The notes: generated from the letters alone by a model not told the origin. Shown: positions 10,481-21,084, counted from the first letter of the stretch. The stretch: 64,000 bases of DNA from Doryteuthis pealeii (GCA_023376005.1 CM042147.1:122152351-122216350); one strand, 5' to 3'. Program-made: numbers and translations.

Positions 10481-11040
10481 TGGTTATCACTAGCCTACTT
10501 GGTGAGTTAGTAGTGGACCAAGTTTTTTTTCAGTATTGAGTGCTCAATATCAATGATAGTTGTTGTGTGTGTGTGGATATAACATTTAGCCTAAATTAAA
10601 CGTACAAACTATTTAGAAAACGGTCGCCCTCAACTTTACATACACACCTCCTCCCTCCTCCAACCAACCAACCAACCACCCACCCACCGATAATAATCAA
10701 ACAAATCCCACAATACATCACAGATTATCTGATAACTCATTGAATGAAATAATCAATAAACCTAAAAAAGACTCAAAGAAAACGGCATCAAAGAACAGTG
10801 AATTGTCGGACAAACCAACACACCTCAACAGACCCCCCCCCCCCCCCAAAAAAAAAAACAATGTAGAAGTAGAAAAATCTTTTGGTTCAATCCACTATAC
10901 AATACATACACTATCATATATGTATATTTACCAACCGTTATTTAGCTGAGGTAACGACACTGGATAAGCAACAAGACATAAGCAGGATTTAAATTTTTGC
11001 ATTTCATCTTGGATGATTTAGACGGTCTCTTTTTTTAACC
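10481..11040. other. Intronic sequence with CCAACCAACC-type simple repeat
   Basis: (CAAC/CACC)n at 10660-10690 and a C/A homopolymer junction at 10832-10860. Copy 2 differs from about 10920 by an insertion (44912-45198). No exon seen. Confidence 0.45.
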
Positions 11041-11047
11041 AGAGGGT

Positions 11048-11134
11048 GTTGCAGGACGATAATCATATTATATATTATTATATTTTATTTATATTTTATA
11101 TATTATTCATATTAAAAGTTGCAGGACGATAATC
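11048..11134. repeat. 17-bp direct repeats flanking an AT-rich insert
   Basis: GTTGCAGGACGATAATC occurs at 11048-11064 and 11118-11134. Copy 2 (about 45449) has one copy only and lacks the AT-rich insert, so this is a length polymorphism. Confidence 0.8.
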
Positions 11135-11159
11135 GTTGTAAAATTTAGAAATATGCGTA

Positions 11160-11365
11160 TTGATGTTGTTGTGGCCTGGTTAGGGGCCGGAATAAAGACA
11201 CAAAGTGAGGAAATGAGTTAAACAAATATATTAACAAAGAACAGTAGTACAAACTTATACAAATGAGAAGGTTACTTGCGAGGCGGTCTATCAACTGTCC
11301 AAGCATAATACTGGAATATTGACTCTCGCTTAAGAGCAGTACCTGCTGCTATTTATAGTTGGAAG
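11160..11365 (-). mobile_element. Possible solo LTR fragment
   Basis: On the - strand: a TATA-like CTATAAATAGC, then about 150 bp later GTCTTTATTCCGG and CTAACCAGGCCACAACA, resembling the promoter, U5 and CA-ending 3' edge of a Gypsy-type LTR. No internal coding or primer-binding sequence was found. Confidence 0.4.
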
Positions 11366-11429
11366 AATTCATGTGTGCATGGTTAATTACCATAACAGTT
11401 ATAGATTATAGCTTTTTTTTGTTTTTTTT

Positions 11430-11710
11430 TAATTTATCAACCCCTCTGCACAAGCAGGATGCGACACAAGGTCAATTTATTAAGCGGAATTTAACAGGTT
11501 TGAATTCAGAGTTTTTCCTTCTTCTAGACAGGTTGCCTAACCAAGGTTGAAGAGCCCTGTCTGCTCTACTATTTACCCATAGCTGGAGGAAGTATAATTG
11601 GATTCATACCTTTCCCAAGGGTATTTAGTGCTATGTAAAATTCAAACAGCCTTGTCGAGGATTTGAACTCGGGTCAACAAGTCCATATCCTATGACTTTA
11701 GATTTGCACA
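11430..11710 (-). mobile_element. R4 tRNA-like SINE
   Basis: Complement of the R4 body: TTCTAGACAGGTTGCCTAAC, ACTATTTACCCATAGCTGG, CCCAAGGGTATTTAGTGC, then the B-box complement GGATTTGAACTCGGG. Confidence 0.75.
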
Positions 11711-11849
11711 TATGTATTGCACCTAAATATGTGCACCCTGGAGCAGAAGAGCTTATAGCGTCACAATTTGAGAAATGAACAAAATGTTGTAATTACCATG
11801 ACTTTTGTAGGCCATTGTTTTTAAAAAAAAACCTTGGTCTTTTATTTTA

Positions 11850-12215
11850 TTCTTTTTATCTTTTTATTTTTTTAATTCTTTTATTTTTTATATTTTTATT
11901 TTTAAATTGTTTTATCTTTTTATTTTAAAAATCTTTTATTTTTTGTTCTTTTGTTTTTAAAATTTTCTTTTATTCGAAACTTTAGATTTTATTATTTCAT
12001 CATAATTCATTATTTTTTTAGTTTATTATTTATTATTTTATCATAATTCATTATTTTTTTAGTTTATTATTTTATTATTTTATCATAATTCATTATTTTT
12101 TAGTTTATTATTTTATTATTTTATCATAATTCATTATTTTTTTAGTTTATTATTTATTATTTCATCATAATTCATTATTTTTTTAGTTTATTATTTTATT
12201 ATTTATCTTATTTAT
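11850..12215. repeat. AT-rich minisatellite
   Basis: From about 11986 a unit of about 60 bp (TCATAATTCATTATTTTTTT, AGTTTATTATTTTATTATT) is repeated about four times. Copy 2 (46100-46375) keeps fewer units. Upstream 11850-11985 is degenerate T/A-rich. Confidence 0.85.
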
Positions 12216-12227
12216 TTTGTTATTTAT

Positions 12228-12560
12228 TTATGCCACGTGTCTCCAATACACTATTATATATGTGCTAGAAAGTGGTGGTTGATGGTCTTAGTGTCCTGGT
12301 TATGATCCTAAACTGCATCTAGTGGTGAGGTTCCAATTCTGGAGCTCTGGGGAGTGGAGTACCCCTTCATTGCCATTACTCTCAAGTCCACTCAGACTTT
12401 AATGAGTAGTATGTTATTTATCTATGGGTTAAATAGATCTAAAAAGTTTGAAAAAGCCTTGAATACCTAACAAGAATAAACAAAAGAAAAAAAAAATGTC
12501 TTTGGCATAAAATAACTGAAGGGTTGACGTGCTGTAAAATCCAAGCCATTTTTAAAAAAT
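12228..12560 (+). repeat. R2 repeat, 3' half
   Basis: Begins near GCCACGTGTCTCCAATAC, continues with GCATCTAGTGGTGAGGTTCC and ends GGTTGACGTGCTGTAAAATC. Divergent from the 6013 copy. Confidence 0.7.
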
Positions 12561-12792
12561 AAAATCCAACTTAGCCAGTTCCATGAAATTCATTTTCTTT
12601 ACACCTTTGTGGGTATATAATTAATAAACCCATTACATCTAACTGGCAAATTGTATATTCTTTGAACTAGAATTATCTGAACTGTGTAATTAACAATTAT
12701 ATTTTATTTGTTTAAGTGTCGTTCACTAAAATTAGTATATTTAGTTGACTGAAGGGAAATAGAACACTTTATTATATGAGGGTATGTTTATT

Positions 12793-13052
12793 GGGGCAGG
12801 TTTAGCTCAGTTGGTAGAGAATTCGCTTAGGAATCGCAAGGTTCCAGGTTCGATACCGATCCCTACTTACTAGTCGCATGAGTAGCACAGCTTGGGTAAT
12901 CTGATATATGTGGTAAAGCATCTGGGAGCTGACGGTTGGTGTGGCACTCCACCTCAGCAAAAACAATCTTGCTGGTCTTGTGCTAGCAAAAAGGTGATAG
13001 ACTCCCTCATTATTTGGCTGATACCAAAGATAGGCCACTCCACAGACTTTAC
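12793..13052 (+). mobile_element. R1 tRNA-like SINE, full
   Basis: Head GGTTTAGCTCAGTTGGTAGA, B-box CCAGGTTCGATACC, end ACAGACTTTACTTATT. A diverged R1 subfamily, with AATTCGCTTAGGAATCGC in place of the usual anticodon region. Confidence 0.85.
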
Positions 13053-13179
13053 TTATTGGAGTAAAAAGTTCACCTGAAAGAATTAGTGTTTGGTTTTCTT
13101 GTAATTTACGAGGGCTGGAGATGCAGGGAAACTGTTCATGTGGCTATTGGCAACACTGTTGTGTTTGTTGTGCATTGCC

Positions 13180-13550
13180 CAAACCTTATTGCTCTTATGG
13201 CAAACCACCAACCCTTTTTATGATAGATGTGCTAGAAAGTGGTGGAAGAAGGTCATAGTGTCCTGGGTATGATGTTAAACTGCATCTAATGCTGAAGTTC
13301 CAATTTTGGAGCTTTGGGGAATGTGGAGTACCCCTTCATTGCCATTATTCTCAGGTCCACTCTGCCCAGGAGTGGTAATACTTGTTAGGGTCCCATCTAT
13401 GAGTTAAATAGAAAATGAGTTTTAAAAAATATCTTAAAAAAAAAATTGAGTTTAAAAAAAAATTTTGATTACCCCCAAAACAATGAATAAAAAGTCTTCA
13501 GCATAAAATAACCCAACAAGGGTGGACATGCCGTAAAATCCAACCAACTA
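13180..13550 (+). repeat. R2 repeat, 3' half
   Basis: From ACCTTATTGCTCTTATGGC to GGTGGACATGCCGTAAAATC; same truncated form as at 12228. Confidence 0.75.
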
Positions 13551-13704
13551 ATGAGTTTATCTTATCTTTCCTTCTGTTGTGTTCAATATTAGTATATCAT
13601 GGATAAACGAATGCTAATATTTGTATTTGGAGAATGGAGACTCTACTAAAATATCTTCTCCATTCCACCAAACATCCAATAGCAACATTTTTGTCTGACA
13701 AGCT

Positions 13705-14205
13705 TAAAATTACTGTATTTGACGGCATATAGGATGCACCTTTTTTTTCCAAAACTTTGGCTCAAAAAATTGCTCTGCGTCTTATACATCGTAGGTGAAG
13801 TTTGAGACCTCCTGTAGACCTAGGCTAATTTTTTCTATGATGCTCACTAACCCAGTTTACGTTCAGTACTTTTACCTACCCTAATAACTACCGTATTTGA
13901 CAGCATATAGGACGCACTTTTTTTTCGGAAGTTTTGGCTCAAAAAATTGCCCTGCCTCTTATACATCGTAGGTGAAGTTTGAGACCTTCTGTAGGCCTAG
14001 GCTAATTTTTTCTATAATCTTACGCTCAGTACTTTTACCTATCCTAAACTCCAAATTGCTTTTATACAGCTATGTTTCTGCTTGTGTAATGCACAGCTAG
14101 ACTATTTTCAACAATATATGCTTAAATACACTAAAAACTTTTTTTCCTGAATCTGACCTGCTGAAATGGGGGGGGGTCTTATATGTTGTCAAATTTTATT
14201 TCAAA
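13705..14205. mobile_element. TIR element ending just upstream of GMDS exon B
   Basis: Left end TGTATTTGACGGCATATAGG and right end CTTATATGTTGTCAAATTTT are imperfect inverted repeats. Inside, a segment of about 165 bp is tandemly duplicated (13714-13880 and 13883-14045), each with CATATAGGAYGCAC, GGCTCAAAAAATTGC and CATCGTAGGTGAAGTTTGAG. Resembles widespread non-autonomous DNA transposons whose ends read GGCATATAAGACGCACC. It ends about 43 bp before the exon. Confidence 0.6.
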
Positions 14206-14247
14206 TGTTCTATTTAATTTTCATTTATTTCTTTATTTCTTTTCCAG

Positions 14248-14335
14248 GTTCATGGAATTATCCGCAGAGCCAGTACATTTAACACTCATCGTATTGAGCA
14301 TTTATATGCAGATCCAAAGACGCACAGAGAAGGAT
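14248..14335 (+). CDS. GMDS: GMDS exon B (internal coding exon), first copy
   Basis: This exon continues directly from exon A and encodes [20 protein letters not shown], then ADPKTHREG plus one base. In the family this follows the second Rossmann strand, and the Arg-Arg pair with the following Ser/Thr contacts the NADP phosphate. The acceptor is TTCTTTTCCAG. The likely donor is GGAT|GTAAAC, which gives 88 nt, entering in phase 0 and leaving in phase 1. The family continues with a MKLHYGD motif; I did not find that exon by reading the rest of the window. A TIR repeat ends about 40 bp upstream and a poly-T tract starts about 30 bp downstream. The donor position is the least certain point. Confidence 0.93.
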
Positions 14336-14362
14336 GTAAACATACTTTCTTTTTATTTACAA

Positions 14363-14364
<2 letters not shown>

Positions 14365-14398
<34 letters not shown>
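14365..14398. repeat. Poly-T tract in the intron after exon B
   Basis: About 34 T. Copy 2 (48518-48546) is shorter. Confidence 0.9.
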
Positions 14399-14439
14399 CT
14401 CTCTCAAAATACAGGGTTGTATAAAAGTTACTTTTTATT

Positions 14440-14815
14440 ATTTGTGTTATTCGTAACTATTGTCCTCATCTTGTTATCTGCACAACATTTCGGCCGATGT
14501 GCCCTCCTGCCTCTTTCGGGTATTTTTTGTCGGACTCCTGAACCTCCTTGAATTCAGGAACCACCTCTTTGAACTTGGGAACCTTCTCTTCAAACTCGGG
14601 GAACCTTCTTGCCGATTATGGCAAAAAGTTTCTCATGTTTGAGGAGGGGGAGTTCCTGAGTTCGAGAAGGTTACCGAGTCTGACAAGAAATATCTAAAAA
14701 AGGCAGGAAGGCACATCTACCAAAATGTTGAGCAGATAACAATAAAAATGAGGACAATAGTCCAAATAATATAAATTATCAAACCATCATCTCAAAAATT
14801 CAGAGAAAATGTTAC
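14440..14815. mobile_element. R3 foldback element
   Basis: Left arm ACTATTGTCCTCATCTTG (14456) and right arm AATGAGGACAATAGTCC (14746), with GCCGATGTGCCCTCC against its decayed complement. The loop holds tandem GAACCTTCT-type repeats. Confidence 0.75.
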
Positions 14816-14923
14816 TTTACTGTAATATTATTTTATTAGTATCAAGTTCGTCTAAATACTGGGTGTTTCAAAATATTCGATGTCATTTGAGATGTAATGG
14901 ATATGGCTCTCCTCTGGCATAGA

Positions 14924-15813
14924 TTTCTCTATACAAGTGGGTATTTGCTCCTCATCCCACTTATGAGGGTGTGACACAAGAACATTTTTTATGTTGGCCC
15001 ACCCACAAGCCAAAGCTCATGGGTGGTAGGCACAAAAAATGCATTGATCCTGGCGGCATTACCCCTCAAGGGGGCGCCTCAGGCACTGGGTAATAAACTC
15101 AGCTCTGCCTCTTTAAATCAAGGGGGCAGGTATTGCCTAGGGGGATAGTCTCCTGGGATCAACGCTGTTAATTTTACTTAGCTGCTCCAGAGGTTGAAGC
15201 ACTCTGGAACTGGCCCCGAGGTGCCTTTGCCGTCTAAGCAATCACTAGATTTCTCTATACAAGTTTATTTGCCTTTCATCCCACTTATGAGTGCTGGACA
15301 CAGGGTCTCGTTTTAATGTGGGCCCACCCATAAGCCGAAGCTCATGGGTGGTAAGCAATATTTCTCTATACAAGGGTATTTGCCGTTCATCCCACTTATG
15401 AGGGCTGGACACAAGGTCTCACTTTTATGTGGGCGCATAAAAATTGCGTCGATCCAGTCGGCATTCCCCTTCAAGGGGGGGGCCTCAGGCGCTGGGCAAT
15501 AAACCCAGCCTTGCCCCTTTAAATCAAGGGGGCAGGTATTGCCTGGGGGGATAGCCCCCTGATATTTCTCTATACAATGGTATTTGCCTCATACCCCACT
15601 TGTATGGGCTGGGCAGAAGGCCTCGTTTTAACATGGGCCCACCCACAAACCAAAGCTCATGGGTGGGAAAGAACAAAAATTGCGTCGATCCTCTAGGAAT
15701 TCGCCCTCAAGGGGGACGCCTCAGGCACTGGGCAATAAACCCAGCCCTGCCCCTTTAAATCAAGGGGGCAGGTATTGCCTGGGGGGATAGACTCCTGATA
15801 TTTCTCTATACAA
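14924..15813 (+). mobile_element. Array of four R5 retroposon copies
   Basis: Four R5 copies (the second truncated to about 100 bp) stand head to tail. Each junction carries the same 13-mer, TTTCTCTATACAA, at 14924, 15250, 15361, 15565 and 15801. Copies share GCTCATGGGTGG, CTCAAGGGGG and AAATCAAGGGGGCAGGTATT but differ by many SNPs. Copy 2 has the same array at about 49075-49955. Confidence 0.8.
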
Positions 15814-16046
15814 GTGTTAACCTCTGTGCTCTCCTAAACACTGAGCTTAAATAGCCAGCTCTCTGTAATAGCCTTCCTCAATGTGGCTGTTGATTGGTCA
15901 ATGTGTTATGCAAATTATCAACTAGTGCCACCATTCTAACTATTCCGCTTCTCCAAACAACCAATTGATCAAAGGTAGATAACTCAGTTATTCTAACTCT
16001 GGGTGTTATAAGAAAAAAATTGTATGATTTTGTAATCTAATAAGGA
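15814..16046. other. Unclassified sequence after the R5 array
   Basis: Contains GTTGATTGGTCAATG and TTATGCAAAT, i.e. inverted CCAAT-type and octamer-type words. With the sequence before the array it may be one older repeat split by R5. Not evidence of a promoter by itself. Confidence 0.3.
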
Positions 16047-16145
16047 AAGCAAAAGTAAAGTCATCGGGGTGGTCTAAAGTCAGTATCAGCCAGACAGCGA
16101 GGAAGTCTATCCCCTTTTCACTAGCGCTAGACCAAGGCGTTTGTT
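16047..16145 (-). mobile_element. R1 SINE, 3' fragment
   Basis: AAAGTAAAGTCATCGGGGTG through CACTAGCGCTAGACCAAGG; head missing. Joined to an R3/R6 fragment. Confidence 0.7.
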
Positions 16146-16149
16146 TTAG

Positions 16150-16450
16150 TGTCTTTTGGCTGTTTTTCTTATCATTATTGTTATATACACAACGTTTCAG
16201 CTGATATGCCCTCCGGCCTTCATCAGGTTTTACTTGTTAAACTCTGGAGCCATCATGGAACTTCGAACGTAACCCTCTTTTAATCCATTGGGGTAGATTG
16301 TTCTCATTCCATTAACCATGACTGAGTACAAGTGTTAAGCTATGTAAAAATATTGTTATTTTTGCCTGTAATCAGGATTGAGCCTGCAACCTCCAGCTGA
16401 TTGTCACTTATAAAACTGTAATAACTCGACCCTTATGTCTGTTATGTCAT
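16150..16450 (-). mobile_element. R3 arm plus R6 SINE
   Basis: ACAACGTTTCAGCTGATATG and CTCCGGCCTTCATCAGG from R3, then the complement of R6: TTCTCATTCCATTAACCATG and the B-box complement CAGGATTGAGCCTGC. Confidence 0.6.
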
Positions 16451-16511
16451 GCATCCAACTATTTGTTCTTTCTTTTCTTCCTTTTTTAAATTTGTGTAAT
16501 CATTAAGAATG

Positions 16512-16543
<32 letters not shown>

Positions 16544-16696
16544 TTTTTAATTAAAAATTTTTTTTATATGATCAAAAACTGCTTTCAATCTCTTCACATT
16601 TAAATCTGAAAACCTATGAAATATCAGAGGTGGTCACTACTAGAATAGGCTCAATCCTAATTAGTGATCATCCTCCACACATTAATACATTAATTA

Positions 16697-16990
16697 ATAG
16701 GTACCACCAAAATAGGTCAGGTGATCAGTTTAGGCCATATTGAAGGAAGAAACGTAAATATTTTAAGTTTTTTTTTTTTTTTTTTTTTTTTAAAATCTCG
16801 CAAAAAAGAAATAACAAACATAAAGAATTGTTTCAAAGAAAAACAGTTAATTCAAAGATCAAATTATCCTATTGAGAAAAAATTACTCGGTGTTATCTTG
16901 AAAAATAAGTAAAACAGTCGTTTTTTTTTTACAACAGGGTCAATTTCTTTATTGTTATTTTTTAGCAAAATTCTGTATTCATGGTTCTTT
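16697..16990. mobile_element. TTAGGTACC-type TIR element, left part
   Basis: GGTACCACCAAAATAGGTCA, TGATCAGTTTAGGCCATATT and ATCTTGAAAAATAAGTAAAA match the left part of the complete element at 31233-32015. The right end is missing. A poly-T tract interrupts it at 16769-16791. Confidence 0.65.
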
Positions 16991-16999
16991 AACTAAAAA

Positions 17000-17649
17000 C
17001 TTATCTCCCTTTTGAGTGCTCAAGAGTTACCTACCTTAGACTATTTAACGTTGCAATTAAATTTTTTTTTTTTTCTGATTTTCAAATGTCTTCGTGAATT
17101 TTAAGATTTTCTTTTGCTTTTGTTAAATTTCGCTGGTTACAACTTTATGCAATGCTTTTTTTTTTACTCTTACTCTGTGTGTACATGTTTTAAAAGTTGT
17201 TTTGTCAAGAAGCTTGTTTAAAAAGTAAATTGTGCATATAATTTATATACATTTATTTTATTGGTTTTGTATTTGATAAGTGTTGGTAACAAAAGAAATT
17301 AAAATTATTTTAGACAGAAGGAAAGGAAGCTTCGAATTTTTAAGATTCTTTATTAAATTTAAAAATAATTCATGATATTGCAAGCGGCTAACTGAAATAA
17401 GTCTTTTGCTACAATACTACGTCATCCTATGAAAAGGGGGAACAACTCCTCCTAATATTTTAATATCACTGTTTAACAGGGGAGACAACTTACATGTCCC
17501 TAAAATTTATTAAGACGATAACTTTTAATGTTAATATTGTGCCAGGGCTTTTTCTGTACTGTAAATTTTAGCACCTACCATTGCAATATTTATATAAAAT
17601 GATTTTACATGTAATTTTTATTTCTTTTTATAACAATGTATGTTTACCA

Positions 17650-17684
<35 letters not shown>

Positions 17685-18190
17685 CTTTTTGCTTTTTTTC
17701 ACACATAATTTCACAAGGATTGTATACTTGAAGCAATTCTTAATTTACAAAAGCAATTCATTTACATTTAAAAATGTTTTTTTTTTAATCATCCTCACAT
17801 TTTTTAAATGTGATATTTTTAAATACATGCAATATATAATATGATATAATATAATTAATATATGATTTTTTAAAATTATCCTCAGTTAAAAAAAAAAAAA
17901 AAAAAAAAATCACCCTCACATTTAAAAATGTTTTTTTTTTTTTCTTTTTTTTTCTTTTTCTTTTTTCATTATAGATTACAGTTTACAAGCAATTCACAAT
18001 TTGTAAACAAATTTACAAGCAATTCCTAGAAAAGACTAATTGAAATGTTGTGGTAATAAAAAGCAACCCCCCCCCCCAAAAAAAAAGAACCCCAATAAGT
18101 TCAGTGGTCCAAACAACTTTTAGGATATTATTTTCATGACCTGCCTCAAAATTATAAAACGTCTCTTTACATACCATCCTTATAATGAAT
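17000..18190. other. AT-rich intronic sequence with poly-T and poly-A tracts
   Basis: T or A runs at 17651-17680, 17887-17909 and 17932-17965, and a C/A junction at 18066-18085. No exon or repeat family recognised. Confidence 0.45.
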
Positions 18191-18202
18191 AATGTCATGG
18201 AG

Positions 18203-18400
18203 GTGTGTGGTGTAATGGTTAGTCATAGGAAATGGATTCATTGACCTGAGATCAATTCCTAGACGAAGCTGTTTGCATTTCACATAGCACTAATACCCTT
18301 GGGAAAGGTATGAAATGGTCGGCAAAGAAAAACACTGGGATGCGATTTTCTGCACCCTTTTAGATTTTTGTGCATCAGGGACGCAGGACGTGTATCTATC
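18203..18400 (+). mobile_element. R4 tRNA-like SINE
   Basis: A-box-like GGTGTAATGGTTAGTCATAG, B-box-like GAGATCAATTCC, then TTTGCATTTCACATAGCAC and ACCCTTGGGAAAGGTATG. Confidence 0.75.
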
Positions 18401-18594
18401 AGCATCTTTGCTTCCTTATGAGATAGCATGGTTCATGATGTGATGCTAGGCGTCACGGTTCTCAGCTAGGGTAACCATTGGCAATGATTGAGGAGACAGG
18501 AACCAAAGGATTTTTCAACTAGTCCTTGTATTTCTTCTGTGGTGTCCCTCTGTTATGATGGCCAGTAGAGAGTTCAAACTATTTTATATAATAT

Positions 18595-18864
18595 CGGCTT
18601 GTGGCGTAATGGTTCTCATCATAGGAAATGGACTTGGTGAGATGAGTTCAAATCCTGGATGAGGCTGTTTACATTTCACATAGCATTAATACTTTTGGGA
18701 AAGATATGAAGTCATCTATTCTCCTTTCAGCTATGGGTAAATAGTAGGGCAGACTAGGTTCTTTAATCTTGGTTAGGCAATCGGTCTAGGAGAAGGAAAA
18801 CTATGAATTCAAACCTGTTAAATGCAGCTTAAGAATTGACCTTGTGTGACATCCTGCTCGTGTT

Positions 18865-18868
<4 letters not shown>
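18595..18868 (+). mobile_element. R4 tRNA-like SINE, longer copy
   Basis: GTGGCGTAATGGTTCTCATC, GAGTTCAAATCCTGG, TCACATAGCATTAATAC and the 3' part ATCTTGGTTAGGCAATCGG. In copy 2 (52730-52965) the middle is shortened by a deletion after CACATAGCATT. Confidence 0.8.

Positions 18869-18928
<60 letters not shown>
18869..18928. repeat. (TA)n microsatellite
   Basis: Sixty-nt pure TA run at the 3' end of the R4 SINE; copy 2 counterpart at 52983-53033, preceded by TGTGTGTG. Confidence 0.95.
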
Positions 18929-18929
<1 letters not shown>

Positions 18930-18964
18930 CAAGATTAAATAAACAAGAGTATGGTGTAGGGAGA

Positions 18965-19370
18965 ATATAAATTATATCTGAGCTGTTTCTCGGAATTTTT
19001 TAGATAAGGCTTGATAATTAGTATTGTTTGGACTATTGTCCTCATCTTCATTGTTATATGTACAATGTTTCAGCTGATGTGCCCTCTGGCCTTCTTCAGG
19101 TATTTCTTGTCTTGGGAACATAGAATAATGATTAAAATAGCTTAAAACCTGTACCCCAGCTATGGTTAGCAGAATGAGGACAGGATACTCCCGTGGACTG
19201 AATAACTGGTTAGGTTCAAAGTTCAGTGATAGCTCCCGATTTCGAAAAGAAGGTTCCCGATTCTGACAAGAAATACCTGAAGAAGGCCAGAAGACACATT
19301 GGCTGAAACATTGTACAGATAACAATGAAGATGAGGAGAATAGTCCGAATAATTCAAATAATACTTAATA
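18965..19370. mobile_element. R3 foldback element with R6-like loop
   Basis: Left arm TTGGACTATTGTCCTCATC, right arm GATGAGGAGAATAGTCCGAA; loop contains TAGAATAATGATTAAAATAG and GGTTAGGTTCAAAGTTCAG from R6. Confidence 0.75.
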
Positions 19371-19397
19371 TCTAAGCTAATATTTACTTTAGAAGAA

Positions 19398-19890
19398 CTA
19401 GCAACAAAAACGCCTTCCGGGCAGTATAAATATTGATTGTTGCCAACCCTGGGAATTAGATAATCAATATCAGAGGGTAAGTAAAATCATCAAATGAAAG
19501 GGGGGAATTTTTTTTTAATTGAAATGTAAACTTAGTCCTGTCTCCTTTGAATAAAATGCTGTGGGAATCTATTAATTATCAATCAAATGATTATTTTGAA
19601 TATTGTGCACAGGAATTTTACGCAAAATCGTAGGTATTTATTTATTTGTAAACTTTTTAGTTAACTTTTTGTTACTAAGAAGGGGGGGGGGTAAAAAAAA
19701 TTTTTTTAGAATTGCTTATTCAAATTTTGAGGGTATATAACACAGGATTGTTTTTATTCTATGTATTAACGATTTTGACTATAAATGAAACACTCAATAA
19801 GAGACTTACGCAGTCGAGAATATTGTGACGTAAACTATGACATAGTCTTGGTTACAGACAGAAATATACATAATCTCCATTATTAATAGA
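19398..19890 (-). mobile_element. Non-autonomous Helitron, copy 1 (uninterrupted)
   Basis: On the - strand it begins TCTATTAATAATGGAG (TC start) and ends with a GC-rich hairpin (GCCCGGAAGGC), then about 10 nt, then CTAG. It lies between A (19397) and T (19891), the standard Helitron insertion site. 493 bp, no coding capacity. The allele in copy 2 (53514-54340) is interrupted by a MITE. Confidence 0.8.
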
Positions 19891-19991
19891 TAAGCTATAC
19901 ATTTAAAGTTATCTTTATTTATCTACTTGATAATGATAAAATGCTTTCATGCATTTAACTACATTTTGCTTCAATTTATAAATAATTCAAT

Positions 19992-20068
19992 GGTAGTTTC
20001 ACTAAAGGTAGACACAGTTACTTCCCTTACGGTAGTTTCACTAAAGGTAGACACAGTTACTTCCCTTT
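19992..20068. repeat. 39-bp tandem duplication
   Basis: GGTAGTTTCACTAAAGGTAG with GACACAGTTACTTCCCTT occurs twice in a row (19992 and 20031). Present in both block copies. Confidence 0.9.
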
Positions 20069-20271
20069 TTTTTTTTTTTTTGGTCCCATATTTTTCAACA
20101 GTGCATGAGAGTAAGTGTACTTAAGATTAGGTAATTGATTGGTTTGAAAAATAAATTTACCCCATCTCTCGCTTTCTCTCACAAGAAATAAATTGACTCT
20201 ATTTTCATCAAAATAAAAATGGTCTAACTACAAAAATAAATTGTACCTACCTATAGGATATATAAGGGGCC

Positions 20272-20515
20272 GGGTTAGCTCAGTCGGTAGAGCGTTCGGC
20301 TAGAAACCACAAGGTTCCTAGTTCGATACCGGTCCTCGCCAACTCAGCGTAGCACAGAGATCTGTGTGGTAAGGTAAGGAGCTGATGGTAGGTGTGGCTC
20401 TCCACCTCAGATGCTAAAAAACAATCTCCTTGGTCTAGCGCTATTGAAAAGTGGATAGACTCGCTTGCTGACTGGCTGATACCGACTTTAGGCCACCCCG
20501 ACGACTTTACTTTTC
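20272..20515 (+). mobile_element. R1 tRNA-like SINE, full
   Basis: GGGTTAGCTCAGTCGGTAGA head, CTAGTTCGATACC B-box, CCCCGACGACTTTACTT end. Closest to the apparent R1 consensus. Confidence 0.9.
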
Positions 20516-20539
20516 TTTTTATAGGATATATAATAATTT

Positions 20540-20690
20540 CCCACCTCCATCTATTATGCCTATATAATACTACCTATCTGTTGTACCTATATAATACTAT
20601 CCATCTATCTATTAAACCCATGTGATACTACCCATCTGTCACTACCTGCATGTCTCTTAAAGCCGTGGGATACTACCCATCAATTGTAAG
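20540..20690. repeat. Degenerate minisatellite of about 40 bp
   Basis: Repeated words TATAATACTACCTATCTGT, ATACTATCCATCTATCTAT and ATACTACCCATCTGTCACT. Confidence 0.65.
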
Positions 20691-20694
20691 TATG

Positions 20695-20825
20695 TAAAGG
20701 GTGGCCTAAAGTTTATCCCCTTTTCACTAGCGCTAGACCAAAGAGATTTTTTTTTTTCGAACCATGAACCTTGTGGTTCCTAGGTGGACACTCTACCAAC
20801 TGAGCTAAACTGCTCATGCAATAAA
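20695..20825 (-). mobile_element. R1 SINE, internally deleted
   Basis: 3' end (CCCCTTTTCACTAGCGCTAG) joined by a T run to the head complement (ACTCTACCAACTGAGCTAA). Confidence 0.7.
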
Positions 20826-21048
20826 TAATAAATTTCCCTCTTTTTAAAGAAAAAAAAAAAAAAATAAGTCAAAATAAATAGATAAATAAATAAAATAATA
20901 AAATAATAAAAAGATAAATGAAAATTTGTTCTGAGATTAATCGTTTTTTTTTTTTTTTTTTTTCTTTTCCTTTTAAGCTAATTTTAGTTCAGGTAAGTGA
21001 AAACATGTATGGATAAAAATGGGGGAAATAATTTTTTCTGTTTGGCCT

Positions 21049-21084
<36 letters not shown>

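Larger units (their letters stand above)
4486..14247 (+). other. GMDS: GMDS intron between exons A and B
   Basis: A 9.76-kb intron inferred from the two exons. It starts GTAAGT and ends TTCCAG. Its content is almost entirely dispersed repeats (R1, R2, R3, R4, R5, LINE remnants, AT-rich minisatellite), annotated separately. I saw no additional exon in it. Continuity of protein sequence across the junction (KGYE then VHGI) supports that no exon is missing. Confidence 0.85.

Noticed and set aside
15870..15935. CCAAT-type and octamer-type words suggesting a promoter
   Set aside because: Short words expected by chance in this much sequence, inside a repeat-rich intron with no transcript start evidence.
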